44,885 nt of DNA from Streptococcus parasanguinis. GTDB lineage: Bacteria; Bacillota; Bacilli; Lactobacillales; Streptococcaceae. The stretch covers positions 1 to 44,885 of the forward strand of contig NZ_JVEE01000038.1 in assembly GCF_001073155.1 (NCBI RefSeq), written 5' to 3'. The notes beneath the pieces are model-generated. The model saw only the letters and a program-made list of their open reading frames with translations, was not told the DNA's origin and made no database searches. Position 1 is the first letter of the stretch. The number at the start of each line of letters is the position of its first letter. Made by a program: the position numbers and the translations under genes. This document shows, piece by piece, positions 15,663 to 24,238 of this stretch.

Positions 15663-15694
15663 AAAAAAGAGATCCGCTACTGCGAATCTCTTTT
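15663..15694 (-). terminator. Terminator of lplA
   Basis: On the minus strand AGAGATTCGC, loop AGTA, GCGGATCTCT with one G.U pair, followed by T6; placed right after the lplA stop. Confidence 0.8.
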
Positions 15695-15698
15695 GACT

Positions 15699-16688
15699 TT
15701 ATTCCACCACTGCTTCAGCAATTTCCTCTGCAGTGATACCTGCAAAATAACGGCCTAGATTAATGGTTTGAAGGGCTTTGAGGACGTCTTCACGTTCGTA
15801 TTTAACGCCACGAAGAACATCTTCTACTGCTGCAACATCTTCGATACCAAAGAAGTCACCGTAAATCTTGATATCTTGAATTTTTGATTCAATGACGTTG
15901 GCGAAGATTTCAACCTTACCGCTAGGGAATTTAGTGCCACGACGGACATTGTATTCAGGAGACTTCCCATAGTTCCAATCCCAAGTACCGAACTTGGTTT
16001 CCTTGATACGATTGATTTCAGCCAATTCTTCATCTGAGAAGACGTACTCCGTCATTTCAGGGTATTCTTTCTTCATGTAGTCCAAAAGTAGATCACGGAA
16101 CTCTTCAACCGTGATTTTTTCTGGCAATTCATCGATGATATTGGTCACACGAGCACGGACTGATTTAACCCCTTTGGACTCAAACTTGTCTTTAGATACC
16201 TTGAGAGCATTAGCAAGGACAGACAAATCAACGTCAAAGAGAAGGCAACCATGGTGCATGATACGTCCATTGATATAAGCTTGTGCATTCCCACAGAATT
16301 TCTTACCATCAATTTCCAAATCGTTACGACCCGTAAATTCAGCCTTAACACCAAGTTGAGCCAAAGTGTTGATCACGGGAGTCGAGAAGCTCTTGAAGTC
16401 AAAGGCCTTGTTTTCATCTTCTTTTGAAATGATGGTGTAGTTAAGGTTGTTCAAATCGTGATAAACAGCCCCACCACCACTGATTCGGCGAACCACTTCA
16501 ATCCCATGCTCCCGAACATAGTCACGGTTGATTTCTTCGATGGTATTTTGGTGACGACCAACGATAATCGAAGGTTTGTTAATCCAAAGAAGGAAGATTT
16601 GATCTTCATCCAAGAGGTGCTTAAAAGCATACTCTTCTAAAGCAATATTAAAAGCAGTATCATTTGAATAATTAATAATGTATTTCAT
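15699..16688 (-). CDS. lplA: Lipoate-protein ligase A
   Basis: This 329-aa enzyme activates scavenged lipoate with ATP and transfers it to lipoyl-domain lysines. The hallmark RRISGGGAVYHDLNNLNYT motif is at about residues 68-87, GRHQNT lies before it, and the C-terminal accessory domain is present, so this is a full-length bacterial LplA. It is downstream of the dehydrogenase operon but separated by a repeat and that operon's terminator, so it is transcribed on its own. The obvious substrate is the lipoyl domain on the N-terminus of the E3 subunit encoded next door. Confidence 0.92.
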   Translation of the reverse strand: MKYIINYSNDTAFNIALEEYAFKHLLDEDQIFLLWINKPSIIVGRHQNTIEEINRDYVREHGIEVVRRISGGGAVYHDLNNLNYTIISKEDENKAFDFKSFSTPVINTLAQLGVKAEFTGRNDLEIDGKKFCGNAQAYINGRIMHHGCLLFDVDLSVLANALKVSKDKFESKGVKSVRARVTNIIDELPEKITVEEFRDLLLDYMKKEYPEMTEYVFSDEELAEINRIKETKFGTWDWNYGKSPEYNVRRGTKFPSGKVEIFANVIESKIQDIKIYGDFFGIEDVAAVEDVLRGVKYEREDVLKALQTINLGRYFAGITAEEIAEAVVE

Positions 16689-16787
16689 AGTAATTCCAAA
16701 AATTCGTTTTATAAATCCTACTCATAGTAAGATAAGCATTAGACAGAAATAGTTGAATTTCACTTGAATTTTCTGAAGTAGTAAAAA

Positions 16788-16920
16788 GAAGGGAGTGGGA
16801 CAGAACTTCGCTAGTAAAAAAAGTTCGTATTCCCACCCCCGCACAGTTGATTAGGTATCTTTGAAGCTTGTCCAGCGAACAAAGATACCAAACAACCACT
16901 GCGTCTGACTAATCCTTCCA
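16788..16920 (-). repeat. Dispersed intergenic repeat, copy 1
   Basis: Marked on the plus strand by GGGAGTGGGACAGAA, CACCCCCGCACAGTTGATTA and CAACCACTGCGTCTGAC. An internal perfect hairpin GGTATCTTTG (16854-16863)/CAAAGATACC (16880-16889) is present. It shares its blocks with the copies at about 35338-35580 (opposite orientation) and 44102-44280 (same orientation). Confidence 0.75.
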
Positions 16921-16965
16921 AACATTTCTTCGATAAGGAAAATTATTTATTAAGCCATTTCTCGG

Positions 16966-16994
16966 AAAAATTGAGACAAGTGGCTCAATTTTTA
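16966..16994 (-). terminator. Terminator of the dehydrogenase operon
   Basis: AAAAATTGAG...CTCAATTTTT stem with an 8-base loop; symmetrical A/T tracts. It lies about 70 bp after the E3 stop. Confidence 0.75.
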
Positions 16995-17063
16995 GGCATG
17001 GAACTCTAAAAGAGGTCGCTGCCGTCCGTACTACTTTAAGAAAATTTAGTTGAAAGAATAATA

Positions 17064-18770
17064 TTATTTCTTCTTAGGTGAGTGAACAGCCAAGCCAAGT
17101 ACATCCGCAAAAGCTTCGTACATCACTTCTGAGAAGGTTGGGTGACCATGAATGGTCTTGAGCATTTCTTCTACAGTGATTTCCATCTCAATGATGGTTG
17201 AAGCTTCGTTGATCAATTCAGCAGCAGCTGGACCAATGATGTGAACCCCAAGAACTTCACCGTATTTCTTGTCTGCAATGACTTTAACAAATCCTTGAGC
17301 CGCATCTGATGCAATGGCACGACCGTTCGCCGCAAAGTTAAACTTACCGATTTGAACATCGTATTTCTCACGAGCTTGTTCTTCTGTCAAACCAACAGCC
17401 GCAACTTCAGGAAGGGTGTAGATGGCTGCAGGAGTCAAGTTCAATTTGGCAACAGCATGATTTCCCTTAAGAGCATTTTCAGCCGCAACTTCTCCCATAC
17501 GGAAGGCAGCGTGAGCCAACATCTTGGTACCGTTGATATCGCCTGGTGCATAGATACCTGGAACAGACGTTTCCATGTATTCATTGACCTTGATCCGTCC
17601 ACGATCCAATTCAAATTCAACATCTCCGATACCTTCAAGGTCTGGAACACGACCGATTGAAAGAAGGGCTTTATTCGCGATGATATCATCTTTACCTTCA
17701 ACCTTGATACGGAGTTTTCCATCTTCCTCAATGATTTCTTGCAATTTCGTATCCGTCAAGATGGTCATACCCTTACGTTCAAGGATCAAACGAAGGTTCT
17801 TAGATACTTCCGCATCCATAGCTGGAACGATACGGTCCATCATTTCGATAACAGTAACTTTTGACCCAAAGGTCATGAAGGCTTGACCAAGTTCGATACC
17901 AACAACACCACCACCAATGATCACGAGGCTTTCTGGCACTTCGTTCATTTCAAGGATATCATCACTGGTCATGACAAGGGATGATTCCATACCAGGAACG
18001 TTAATCTTGCTAACTTTTGAACCACCGGCAAGGATGATTTTCTTCGTTTCAAGCAATTCAGAACCATTGACCAAGACATTCTTATCTTTGGTGATGGTAC
18101 CGATTCCTTTATGAACATCCACTCCGTAGCTACGAAGAAGTCCTGCAACCCCACCAACAAGGGTATTTACGACCTTGTTCTTGGTTTCAAGAACCTTGTC
18201 CATATCCACTGTGAAGTTAGGATTTTCAATCACAATACCACGGTTAGCAGCATGACCTATATTTTCAATGATTTCAGCGTTGTGGAGGTAAGTCTTAGTT
18301 GGGATACATCCGCGGTTCAAGCACGTTCCACCAAGTTCAGATTTCTCAACGAGAGCAACCTTACCACCTAATTGAGCTGCCTTAATAGCAGATACGTAAC
18401 CAGCAGGACCCCCACCGATTACTACGATATCATAAGCGTCATCGCTCTTATTGTCATCGTTTGAAGCACTTGCTGCAGCTGGTGCTGGACTCGCTTCTGG
18501 TGCTGCTGCTCCGGCTGTTGGGATATTTTCCCCTTCTTCACCAAGGTAACCGATTACTTCTGTTACAGGAACAGTTTCTCCGTCCCCTTTCAGGATAGCG
18601 ATCAAGTAACCGTCTTCTTCTGCTTCCAATTCCATGCTGACTTTGTCTGTCATGATTTCAAGGAGAACTTCTCCTTCTTTTACAAATTCGCCGACTTTTT
18701 TATTCCACTGAACGATTTGTCCTTCGGTCATATCTACGCCGGCTTTTGGCATAATTACTTCTAAGGCCAT
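17064..18770 (-). CDS. Dihydrolipoamide dehydrogenase (E3) with N-terminal lipoyl domain
   Basis: This 568-aa protein combines a lipoyl domain (residues 1-80, lipoylation Lys in EIMTDKVSMELEAE) and an Ala/Pro-rich linker (about 85-105) with a complete E3. The E3 part has FAD site VVIGGGPAGYVSA, redox disulfide GGTCLNRGCIPT, NAD site IIGGGVVGIE and C-terminal HGHPTFSE with the active-site His. It reoxidises dihydrolipoamide in the 2-oxo acid dehydrogenase complex. Carrying the lipoyl domain on E3 rather than E2 is known for streptococcal complexes of this type. Annotations usually call this acoL, lpdA or pdhD. It is last in the operon, 41 bp after E2. Confidence 0.93.
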   Translation of the reverse strand: MALEVIMPKAGVDMTEGQIVQWNKKVGEFVKEGEVLLEIMTDKVSMELEAEEDGYLIAILKGDGETVPVTEVIGYLGEEGENIPTAGAAAPEASPAPAAASASNDDNKSDDAYDIVVIGGGPAGYVSAIKAAQLGGKVALVEKSELGGTCLNRGCIPTKTYLHNAEIIENIGHAANRGIVIENPNFTVDMDKVLETKNKVVNTLVGGVAGLLRSYGVDVHKGIGTITKDKNVLVNGSELLETKKIILAGGSKVSKINVPGMESSLVMTSDDILEMNEVPESLVIIGGGVVGIELGQAFMTFGSKVTVIEMMDRIVPAMDAEVSKNLRLILERKGMTILTDTKLQEIIEEDGKLRIKVEGKDDIIANKALLSIGRVPDLEGIGDVEFELDRGRIKVNEYMETSVPGIYAPGDINGTKMLAHAAFRMGEVAAENALKGNHAVAKLNLTPAAIYTLPEVAAVGLTEEQAREKYDVQIGKFNFAANGRAIASDAAQGFVKVIADKKYGEVLGVHIIGPAAAELINEASTIIEMEITVEEMLKTIHGHPTFSEVMYEAFADVLGLAVHSPKKK

Positions 18771-18811
18771 TTTATTTCCCTCTTTTTCTTGTTTCTATTC
18801 TCTCTCGTTGA

Positions 18812-19855
18812 TTAGACCAACATTGAAATCGGGTCTTCAATCAAGGCTTTCAAGTCTTTCATGAATTTGGCACCAGCCATCCCATCGACAACACGGTGGT
18901 CAATGGTCAAGCCCAAGCTCATGATTGGACGAATGACAATTTCACCATTCACAACAACTGGTTTTTCAACCGTTGCACTAACCCCTAGGATAGCAGAGTT
19001 TGGTTGGTTGATAATCGGTCCAAATGATTGAACGCCAAACATTCCTAAGTTACTGATGGTAAAGGTCGAGTTTTGCAATTCACTTGGAGCAAGCTTACCA
19101 TCCAAGGTACGTCCGATAACGTCCTTGAAGGCTACGACCAACTCAGACAAGGTCATCTTTTCAGCATTGTAGACAACTGGTGTCATAAGACCATTATCCA
19201 TACCAACAGCCATCGCAAGATTAACGTAGTTGTGGGTGATAATTGTTTTACCATCTTCTGTCAATGAAGCGTTGATATATGGATGTTTCATAAGAGTTTT
19301 GACAACCGCAAGTGAAAGCAAATCTGTAACAGTGATTTTCTTACCTGTTGCTTCCATAATTGGATCAAGAACTTTCTTACGAAGGGCAAGCAATTCAGAC
19401 ATATCTACATCGTAGTTAAGCGTGAAGGTTGGAGCAGTTAAGTATGACTCAACCATACGTTGAGCAATAACCTTACGCATTGGTGTCATCGGAATCCGCT
19501 CGATCTCACCATAAGGTGTCACATTATCTGGAGCTTCCTCCACCTTCTCGATTTGAGCAGGTGACTTAATGGTCTCATTCTCGATATTTTCAGGAAGGAA
19601 AGCAAGGACGTCCTTCTTCATGATCTTGCCACGATGACCAGTTCCTTGGATTTCTTGCCAAGCAATATTGTGTTCTAAAGCAATTCGTTTTGCAAGTGGT
19701 GAAATGCGAACCACATTTGTGTCTTTATATGTTTCCACGTCTTCTTTGTGGACACGACCGTTTGCGCCTGAACCAGAAACATCATAGAGGTTGATCCCTA
19801 GATCATCCGCCAATTTTCTAGCCGCAGGAGTCGCTCTTAGCTTATCATCAGCCAT
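18812..19855 (-). CDS. Dihydrolipoamide acyltransferase (E2) lacking a lipoyl domain
   Basis: This 347-aa protein begins directly with a peripheral subunit-binding domain (RATPAARKLADDLGINLYDV, about 7-40), then has a second such domain (RISPLAKRIALEHNIAWQEI, about 51-85), a linker and the catalytic acyltransferase domain with the HRVVDGMAG active-site motif. There is no lipoyl domain and no room for one upstream. The lipoyl arm must therefore come from the E3 subunit encoded next. Two binding domains in tandem could let one E2 hold both E1 and E3. A gap of 219 bp separates it from E1beta, with a hairpin (AACTTTG...CAAAGTT) that might adjust expression. Often annotated acoC or pdhC. Confidence 0.9.
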   Translation of the reverse strand: MADDKLRATPAARKLADDLGINLYDVSGSGANGRVHKEDVETYKDTNVVRISPLAKRIALEHNIAWQEIQGTGHRGKIMKKDVLAFLPENIENETIKSPAQIEKVEEAPDNVTPYGEIERIPMTPMRKVIAQRMVESYLTAPTFTLNYDVDMSELLALRKKVLDPIMEATGKKITVTDLLSLAVVKTLMKHPYINASLTEDGKTIITHNYVNLAMAVGMDNGLMTPVVYNAEKMTLSELVVAFKDVIGRTLDGKLAPSELQNSTFTISNLGMFGVQSFGPIINQPNSAILGVSATVEKPVVVNGEIVIRPIMSLGLTIDHRVVDGMAGAKFMKDLKALIEDPISMLV

Positions 19856-20074
19856 GACCTCTCCTATTCTATTATAAGATACAAAGGGCGTTTAAAAGCG
19901 ACCGAAAAATAGGAAATCAACGCAGACTTAGATGAAGTCAAGGAGATTTATCTTTTTTCCGAGCTTTTAGCCCGTGTTCTAATCTAAGATATCAAGGACG
20001 CAGAGAACTTTGCATCAATAGATACAAAGTTTCCTCGTCTAATTTAATAATTGTTACATAATTTATGTTATGTA
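19856..20074. other. Intra-operon gap with hairpins
   Basis: It contains no gene. On the minus strand a hairpin with AACTTTG/CAAAGTT arms and a TACATAA...TTATGTA inverted repeat follow the E1beta stop. A TATAAT lies about 20 bp before the E2 start and might give a secondary promoter, but no good -35 accompanies it. The hairpins lack T tracts, so processing or partial attenuation is more likely than termination. Confidence 0.4.
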
Positions 20075-21067
20075 TTATTCTTTGTTATACGTTTTGCGAA
20101 TGGCATCTTTGATGCTTTCAACTGTTGGGATCATTGCATTTTCAAGGTTTTGTGCGTAAGGCATTGGCACATCTTCCCCCGCACAACGACGGATGGGTGC
20201 ATCCAAGTAATCAAATGCTTCTGATTCAGAGATAATAGCTGAAATTTCACCGATATAGCCACTTGTTTTATGGGCGTCATTGACAAGGACGACTTTTCCT
20301 GTTTTCTTAACAGAATTAATAATAATCTCTTTATCAAGTGGAACCAAGGTACGTGGGTCTACTACTTCTACTGAAATGCCTTCTTCAGCTAATTCTTCAG
20401 CTGCTTGCATGACACGACGAAGCATTTTCCCGTAGGTTACGACAGTGACGTCAGTTCCTTCGCGTTTGATTTCTCCAACACCAAGTGGAATCGTGTAGTC
20501 TGGATCAACAGGCACTTCACCTTTTTGATTGAATTCTGATTTGTATTCAAGAATGATAACGGGGTTGTTATCACGGATAGATGACTTGAGAAGTCCTTTC
20601 ATATCCGCTGGCGTACCAGGAGCAACAACTTTCAAACCAGGAATATGAGTAAACCATGATTCCAAAGATTGGGAGTGTTGGGCTGCAGATCCAACTCCGT
20701 TACCGGCAGCACAACGAATGGTCATCGGTACTTGCCCTTTTCCACCAAACATGTAGCGCGTCTTCGCAGCTTGGTTGACGATAGCATCCATGGCAATCAC
20801 TGAGAAATCCATGAAGGTCATATCAACGATTGGACGAAGTCCGGTCATGGCTGCACCAGCTGCTGCACCTGAGATAGCAGCCTCCGAAATTGGACAGTCA
20901 CGAACACGTTCTGGACCGAATTCCTCTAGCATCCCTACTGAAGTTCCGAAGTCTCCACCGAAAACTCCGACATCTTCCCCCATCAACAATACATTTTCGT
21001 CGCGACGCATTTCCTCAGACATAGCAAGGATAATGGTATCGCGGAAAGACATTATTTTTGTTTCCAT
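20075..21067 (-). CDS. 2-oxo acid dehydrogenase E1 beta subunit
   Basis: This 330-aa protein has the E1beta N-terminal pyrimidine-binding fold (MGEDVGVFGGDFGTS, FMDFSVIAMDAIVNQAAK) and the C-terminal transketolase-like domain (VTYGKMLRRV, VEVVDPRTLVPLD). It pairs with E1alpha to decarboxylate the 2-oxo acid with thiamine diphosphate. Streptococcal orthologues are named acoB (acetoin) or pdhB (pyruvate); the sequence alone does not settle the substrate. Pyruvate is the more economical guess because this appears to be the only such complex in view. The gene is 16 bp from E1alpha, clearly co-transcribed. Confidence 0.92.
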   Translation of the reverse strand: METKIMSFRDTIILAMSEEMRRDENVLLMGEDVGVFGGDFGTSVGMLEEFGPERVRDCPISEAAISGAAAGAAMTGLRPIVDMTFMDFSVIAMDAIVNQAAKTRYMFGGKGQVPMTIRCAAGNGVGSAAQHSQSLESWFTHIPGLKVVAPGTPADMKGLLKSSIRDNNPVIILEYKSEFNQKGEVPVDPDYTIPLGVGEIKREGTDVTVVTYGKMLRRVMQAAEELAEEGISVEVVDPRTLVPLDKEIIINSVKKTGKVVLVNDAHKTSGYIGEISAIISESEAFDYLDAPIRRCAGEDVPMPYAQNLENAMIPTVESIKDAIRKTYNKE

Positions 21068-21083
21068 AATTCTCTACTCCCCC

Positions 21084-22052
21084 TTAGTCTGCGTAAATAT
21101 CTTCGAAAGCTGATTCGAGTGGAGGGAATGGGCTTTCTTCCGCAAATTTCACTGAAGCTTCTACTGCTTCTTTTACTTCTTCTTGGATCTGATCCAATTC
21201 TTCTGCGCTCGCAATCTCATTTTCAAGGAGATACTTGCGAAGGTTTTCGATTGGATCTTTCTTCTTCCACTCTTCGACTTCTTCACGAGTCCGGTATTTA
21301 CCAGGGTCAGATGAAGAGTGACCAAGCCAACGATAGGTGACACTTTCAATCAAGACAGGACCTTTACCGGAACGGACGTGTTCAACAGCTTTTTGGAATC
21401 CTTCATAGACATCAATGACGTTGTTACCATCAGGAATAAACATTCCTGGAATGCCGTAAGCAGCACTACGCTCATGAATGTGCTGGATATTGGTCATTTT
21501 CTTGATGTCAGCCGAGATTCCATAACCATTATTAATACAGTAGAAAATTACTGGTAGGTTCCAGATGGAAGCCATATTGACCGCTTCGTGGAAGACACCT
21601 TCGTTGGTTGCACCGTCCCCAAAGAAGCAGACAACAATCTTGCCAGTCTTATGCATTTGTTGAGTAAGGGCTGCCCCTACGGCAATCCCCATACCACCAC
21701 CGACGATACCGTTGGCACCGAGGTTACCAGCATCAAGGTCAGCGATATGCATAGAGCCTCCCTTCCCTTTACAAGTACCAGTATACTTGCCTAGGATTTC
21801 AGCCATCATGCCATTCAGGTCGATACCTTTAGCGATCGCTTGACCGTGACCACGGTGGTTAGATGTCAGCAAATCGTCATCATTTAAAGCCAGCATCGCT
21901 CCAACGTTTGCTGCCTCTTCCCCAACAGAAAAGTGCGTCATTCCTGGCACTTTCCCTTTTTTTACTAACTGTGCAATTTTTAAGTCCATGCGACGGATTT
22001 CTTCCATTTTACGGAACATTTCCAATAAGAGACTTTTATCTAATGTTGCCAT
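21084..22052 (-). CDS. 2-oxo acid dehydrogenase E1 alpha subunit
   Basis: This 322-aa protein has the thiamine diphosphate motif GDGATNEGVFHEAVNMA...CINN (about 143-172) and the phosphorylation-loop-like segment RWLGHSSSDPGKYR. The N-terminus (EEIRRMDLKIAQLVKKGKVP) is typical of acoA/pdhA proteins. It is the first gene of the four-gene operon, with a clear promoter 50 bp upstream (22089-22117). An AGAAAGG Shine-Dalgarno precedes the ATG. The complex makes acetyl-CoA and NADH from pyruvate, or acetyl-CoA plus acetaldehyde from acetoin; annotation as acoA or pdhA varies between genomes. Confidence 0.92.
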   Translation of the reverse strand: MATLDKSLLLEMFRKMEEIRRMDLKIAQLVKKGKVPGMTHFSVGEEAANVGAMLALNDDDLLTSNHRGHGQAIAKGIDLNGMMAEILGKYTGTCKGKGGSMHIADLDAGNLGANGIVGGGMGIAVGAALTQQMHKTGKIVVCFFGDGATNEGVFHEAVNMASIWNLPVIFYCINNGYGISADIKKMTNIQHIHERSAAYGIPGMFIPDGNNVIDVYEGFQKAVEHVRSGKGPVLIESVTYRWLGHSSSDPGKYRTREEVEEWKKKDPIENLRKYLLENEIASAEELDQIQEEVKEAVEASVKFAEESPFPPLESAFEDIYAD

Positions 22053-22088
22053 CTTTTCGCCTTTCTTAACATTTATTCATACTCTTTT

Positions 22089-22117
22089 ATTCTAGCCAAA
22101 AATGAAAGCACTGTCAA
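22089..22117 (-). promoter_or_regulatory. Promoter of the dehydrogenase operon
   Basis: On the minus strand TTGACA (22117-22112), 17-bp spacer, TAGAAT (22094-22089). A near-consensus sigma-A promoter. Confidence 0.8.
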
Positions 22118-22133
22118 AAATAATGCTCAAATG

Positions 22134-22207
22134 ATTTCACAAACTTTATTCCTTGGAAGAAGGTTTTATAAGCTTTTTTTAATATAAATTCAATATTTCA
22201 CAAACTT
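22134..22207 (-). promoter_or_regulatory. Paired Rex-like half-sites upstream of the dehydrogenase promoter
   Basis: AAGTTTGTGAAAT occurs twice on the minus strand (22207-22195 and 22146-22134), 61 bp apart. Each contains TTGTGAA, the half-site of the NADH-sensing repressor Rex. The second halves (TTGAAT, TTTGAG) are degenerate against TTCACAA. Redox control of an NADH-producing complex would make sense, but this is inference. Confidence 0.35.
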
Positions 22208-22233
22208 ATTTCTCATAGTTTTGCTATACATAT

Positions 22234-22264
22234 AAAAAAACCGATAGGATCCTATCCTACCGGT
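22234..22264 (-). terminator. Terminator of the esterase/ATP-grasp operon
   Basis: On the minus strand ACCGGTAGGAT...ATCCTATCGGT with one mismatch, followed by T7. Confidence 0.8.
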
Positions 22265-22271
22265 CGGCATC

Positions 22272-23438
22272 TTATGATTGGCGTTGACCAAAGTCGTGAA
22301 TCATTTGTTCTAACTCTTCACGACTAGGTGTTGTAAGCATATAGAGGTAATCTCCCTGAAGTTCTGCAAAGGCAGCAGGCATGTCTTTCTTCACACGGAA
22401 TTGATCACTGTATTTATCCAGAACTTCTTCCTCTGAAAGGACATAAGTTGCATTGGCACGACGGGAGGTCGCCAAGCAATAAAGGGGCTCAAACACAGAA
22501 GCTGGGAAAGGTTCTCCTACTACGATGGCTGCATAACCACGGTACAAGTCGATAGAGTGAGCATAATTGTAAACATCGATGGTAAAGCCACCTGCTGGGC
22601 GATTATTGTACTCGATTGCAATATAGTCATCCCCATCACGGAAGAACTCGATATGGAAGAAACGCTCCTTCATGCCAAAGGCTTTGACAATCGCTTCCCC
22701 GTATTGACGCAATTTTGGATCCATCTCTTTGAGGACATAATAAGAGTTATCCATCTTGTAGAGCATCAAATCTAATGGCGTATAGGCATAGTCAAAAGTC
22801 GTTGAAAAGACAATATTGCCATCGCGATCAACCAGACCATCAAAGGTACAGATCTCGCTAGAAGTGACGAATTTCTCAAAGAAGTACTCCGTATGTCCAT
22901 CCCATTCTGCCTTGAAATGATCTACATCTTCTGGTGTTTCAAGTTTAAAGGTCGCTGCTGCTCCTACTCCATTGTCAGGTTTGGCAATCAATGGTAACCC
23001 AATCTTCTTCACGGCCTTATCAATGTCTTTTTCTGTTTTAACCACGGCACCAGGAACGACAGGAACTCCTGCTTTCTTGAAGAGTTTCTTCATTTCTGAT
23101 TTAAACTTGGTTTTCTTCAGATCTTTTGGCTTAGCTCCGAAGACATTGAATTGCTCCCGAAGCGCCGCATCTAATTCCAACCAGTACTCGTTATGGGACT
23201 CGATGCGATCGATTGGCCCGTGTTTGTAGAAGAGGAAGGCTACTGCACGCTTCACTTCATCTAAGTCTTCCATATTTTCTACACGGAAATACTCTGTCAA
23301 ACTATTGCGCAAAGGCTCATCTAACTGTTCGTACGGCTCTTGACCAATACCCAAGACAGTGATTCCCTTGTTAGCTAGTTCAATGGTGAATTGTTGGAAA
23401 TTTTGTGGATAATAAGGTGAAATAACAAGATAATTCAT
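22272..23438 (-). CDS. ATP-grasp family carboxylate ligase, substrate unknown
   Basis: This 388-aa protein has an N-terminal pre-ATP-grasp domain (MNYLVISPYYPQNFQQF), then the ATP-grasp core with GLPLIAKPDNGVGAAATFKL (glycine-rich lid, about 150-170), EKFVTSSEICTFDGL and the Mg-binding FHIEFFRDGDDYIAIEYNNRPAGG. Such enzymes join a carboxylate to an amine or thiol via an acyl-phosphate. It is the last of three genes after two esterase-fold proteins, 21 bp downstream of the second. The conserved operon hints that hydrolases and ligase work on one ester or amide metabolite. I do not recognise the substrate or a name. Confidence 0.8.
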   Translation of the reverse strand: MNYLVISPYYPQNFQQFTIELANKGITVLGIGQEPYEQLDEPLRNSLTEYFRVENMEDLDEVKRAVAFLFYKHGPIDRIESHNEYWLELDAALREQFNVFGAKPKDLKKTKFKSEMKKLFKKAGVPVVPGAVVKTEKDIDKAVKKIGLPLIAKPDNGVGAAATFKLETPEDVDHFKAEWDGHTEYFFEKFVTSSEICTFDGLVDRDGNIVFSTTFDYAYTPLDLMLYKMDNSYYVLKEMDPKLRQYGEAIVKAFGMKERFFHIEFFRDGDDYIAIEYNNRPAGGFTIDVYNYAHSIDLYRGYAAIVVGEPFPASVFEPLYCLATSRRANATYVLSEEEVLDKYSDQFRVKKDMPAAFAELQGDYLYMLTTPSREELEQMIHDFGQRQS

Positions 23439-23459
23439 AGAGGTCTCCTCCCTTTTGAC

Positions 23460-24200
23460 TTATAGATACATTTGTCCTAGGAAATAGGGCATTTGCTTGC
23501 GCCACCATTCCCAATCATGGGCTACGTCGTGGCCCCATTCAGCAAACCAAGCAGGAATATTTTTCTGGTCAAAGGCTTCTTTTAGTTTGTAGAAAGATGG
23601 AAGTCCGTCTTGCTCCCAAGCCCCTAAACCAGTACAAACAACGATTTCAGCCTGACGGTAACGATCGATAAACCAACCATCATTTTGGTTCCAGATATAA
23701 TCAGATGGAGAGTTTTGGTAAATGGCTTCATCGCCTCCAAACTCACCAACAAAGAAACGAGCGTCATAGACACCACTCAAGGCAATCACTTTGTTGAAGA
23801 CGTCTGGATGTTGCAAGAAGAAATTGAGCGCGTGGTAAGCTCCCATAGAACAGCCAGTTGTCATCATTGGGTCAAACCAGCCTGTTTTGTGTTTGATAAA
23901 AGGAATGGCTTCTTCAATCACATATCGTTCATAAGCGCGATGCATTTCAGCTCGATCGTGTGGGTTTTTCCAATCACAAAGCCAGCTTTCACTATCGACA
24001 CTTGAAAGGGTGAAGAATTGAACCCGTCCTTCTTCGATGAACTGAGCACAGGCATCAATCATACCAAAGTCATAGTATTCGTTATGGCTTCCACCTGATG
24101 AAGCGAAGACCACTACAGGAATCCCTGCATGTCCATAACGGTTTAGATACATTTCGCGGTTAAGTTGGCCACTCCAGTGGCTTAGATGTTCAATATTCAT
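23460..24200 (-). CDS. Alpha/beta-hydrolase-fold esterase 2
   Basis: This 246-aa protein of the putative esterase (esterase D/antigen 85-like) type has nucleophile elbow GCSMGAYHAL (Ser about 120) and C-terminal His in WGHDVAHDWEWWRKQ. No signal peptide is seen, so it is cytoplasmic. It lies between esterase 1 (38 bp upstream) and the ATP-grasp gene. The N-terminus includes YGHAGIPVVVFASSGGS, the oxyanion-hole strand. Natural substrate unknown. It differs clearly from esterase 1 in sequence, so the pair is not a recent duplication. Confidence 0.8.
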   Translation of the reverse strand: MNIEHLSHWSGQLNREMYLNRYGHAGIPVVVFASSGGSHNEYYDFGMIDACAQFIEEGRVQFFTLSSVDSESWLCDWKNPHDRAEMHRAYERYVIEEAIPFIKHKTGWFDPMMTTGCSMGAYHALNFFLQHPDVFNKVIALSGVYDARFFVGEFGGDEAIYQNSPSDYIWNQNDGWFIDRYRQAEIVVCTGLGAWEQDGLPSFYKLKEAFDQKNIPAWFAEWGHDVAHDWEWWRKQMPYFLGQMYL

Positions 24201-24238
24201 AGGTTCCCTCTTTCTTTATGATAAAAATTTAAAAGCTT

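Larger units (their letters stand above)
16689..17063. other. Intergenic stretch between E3 gene and lplA
   Basis: It contains no gene. It holds the E3 operon terminator (16966-16994) and one copy of the dispersed intergenic repeat (16788-16920). The remaining 100 bp next to lplA is AT-rich and should carry the lplA promoter, but I see only weak -10 candidates. Confidence 0.6.

Noticed and set aside
17352-18371. Several plus-strand open frames of 60-130 codons opposite the dehydrogenase, topA, trmFO and ABC genes
   Set aside because: They are antisense shadows of long, well-conserved genes and have no recognisable domains.
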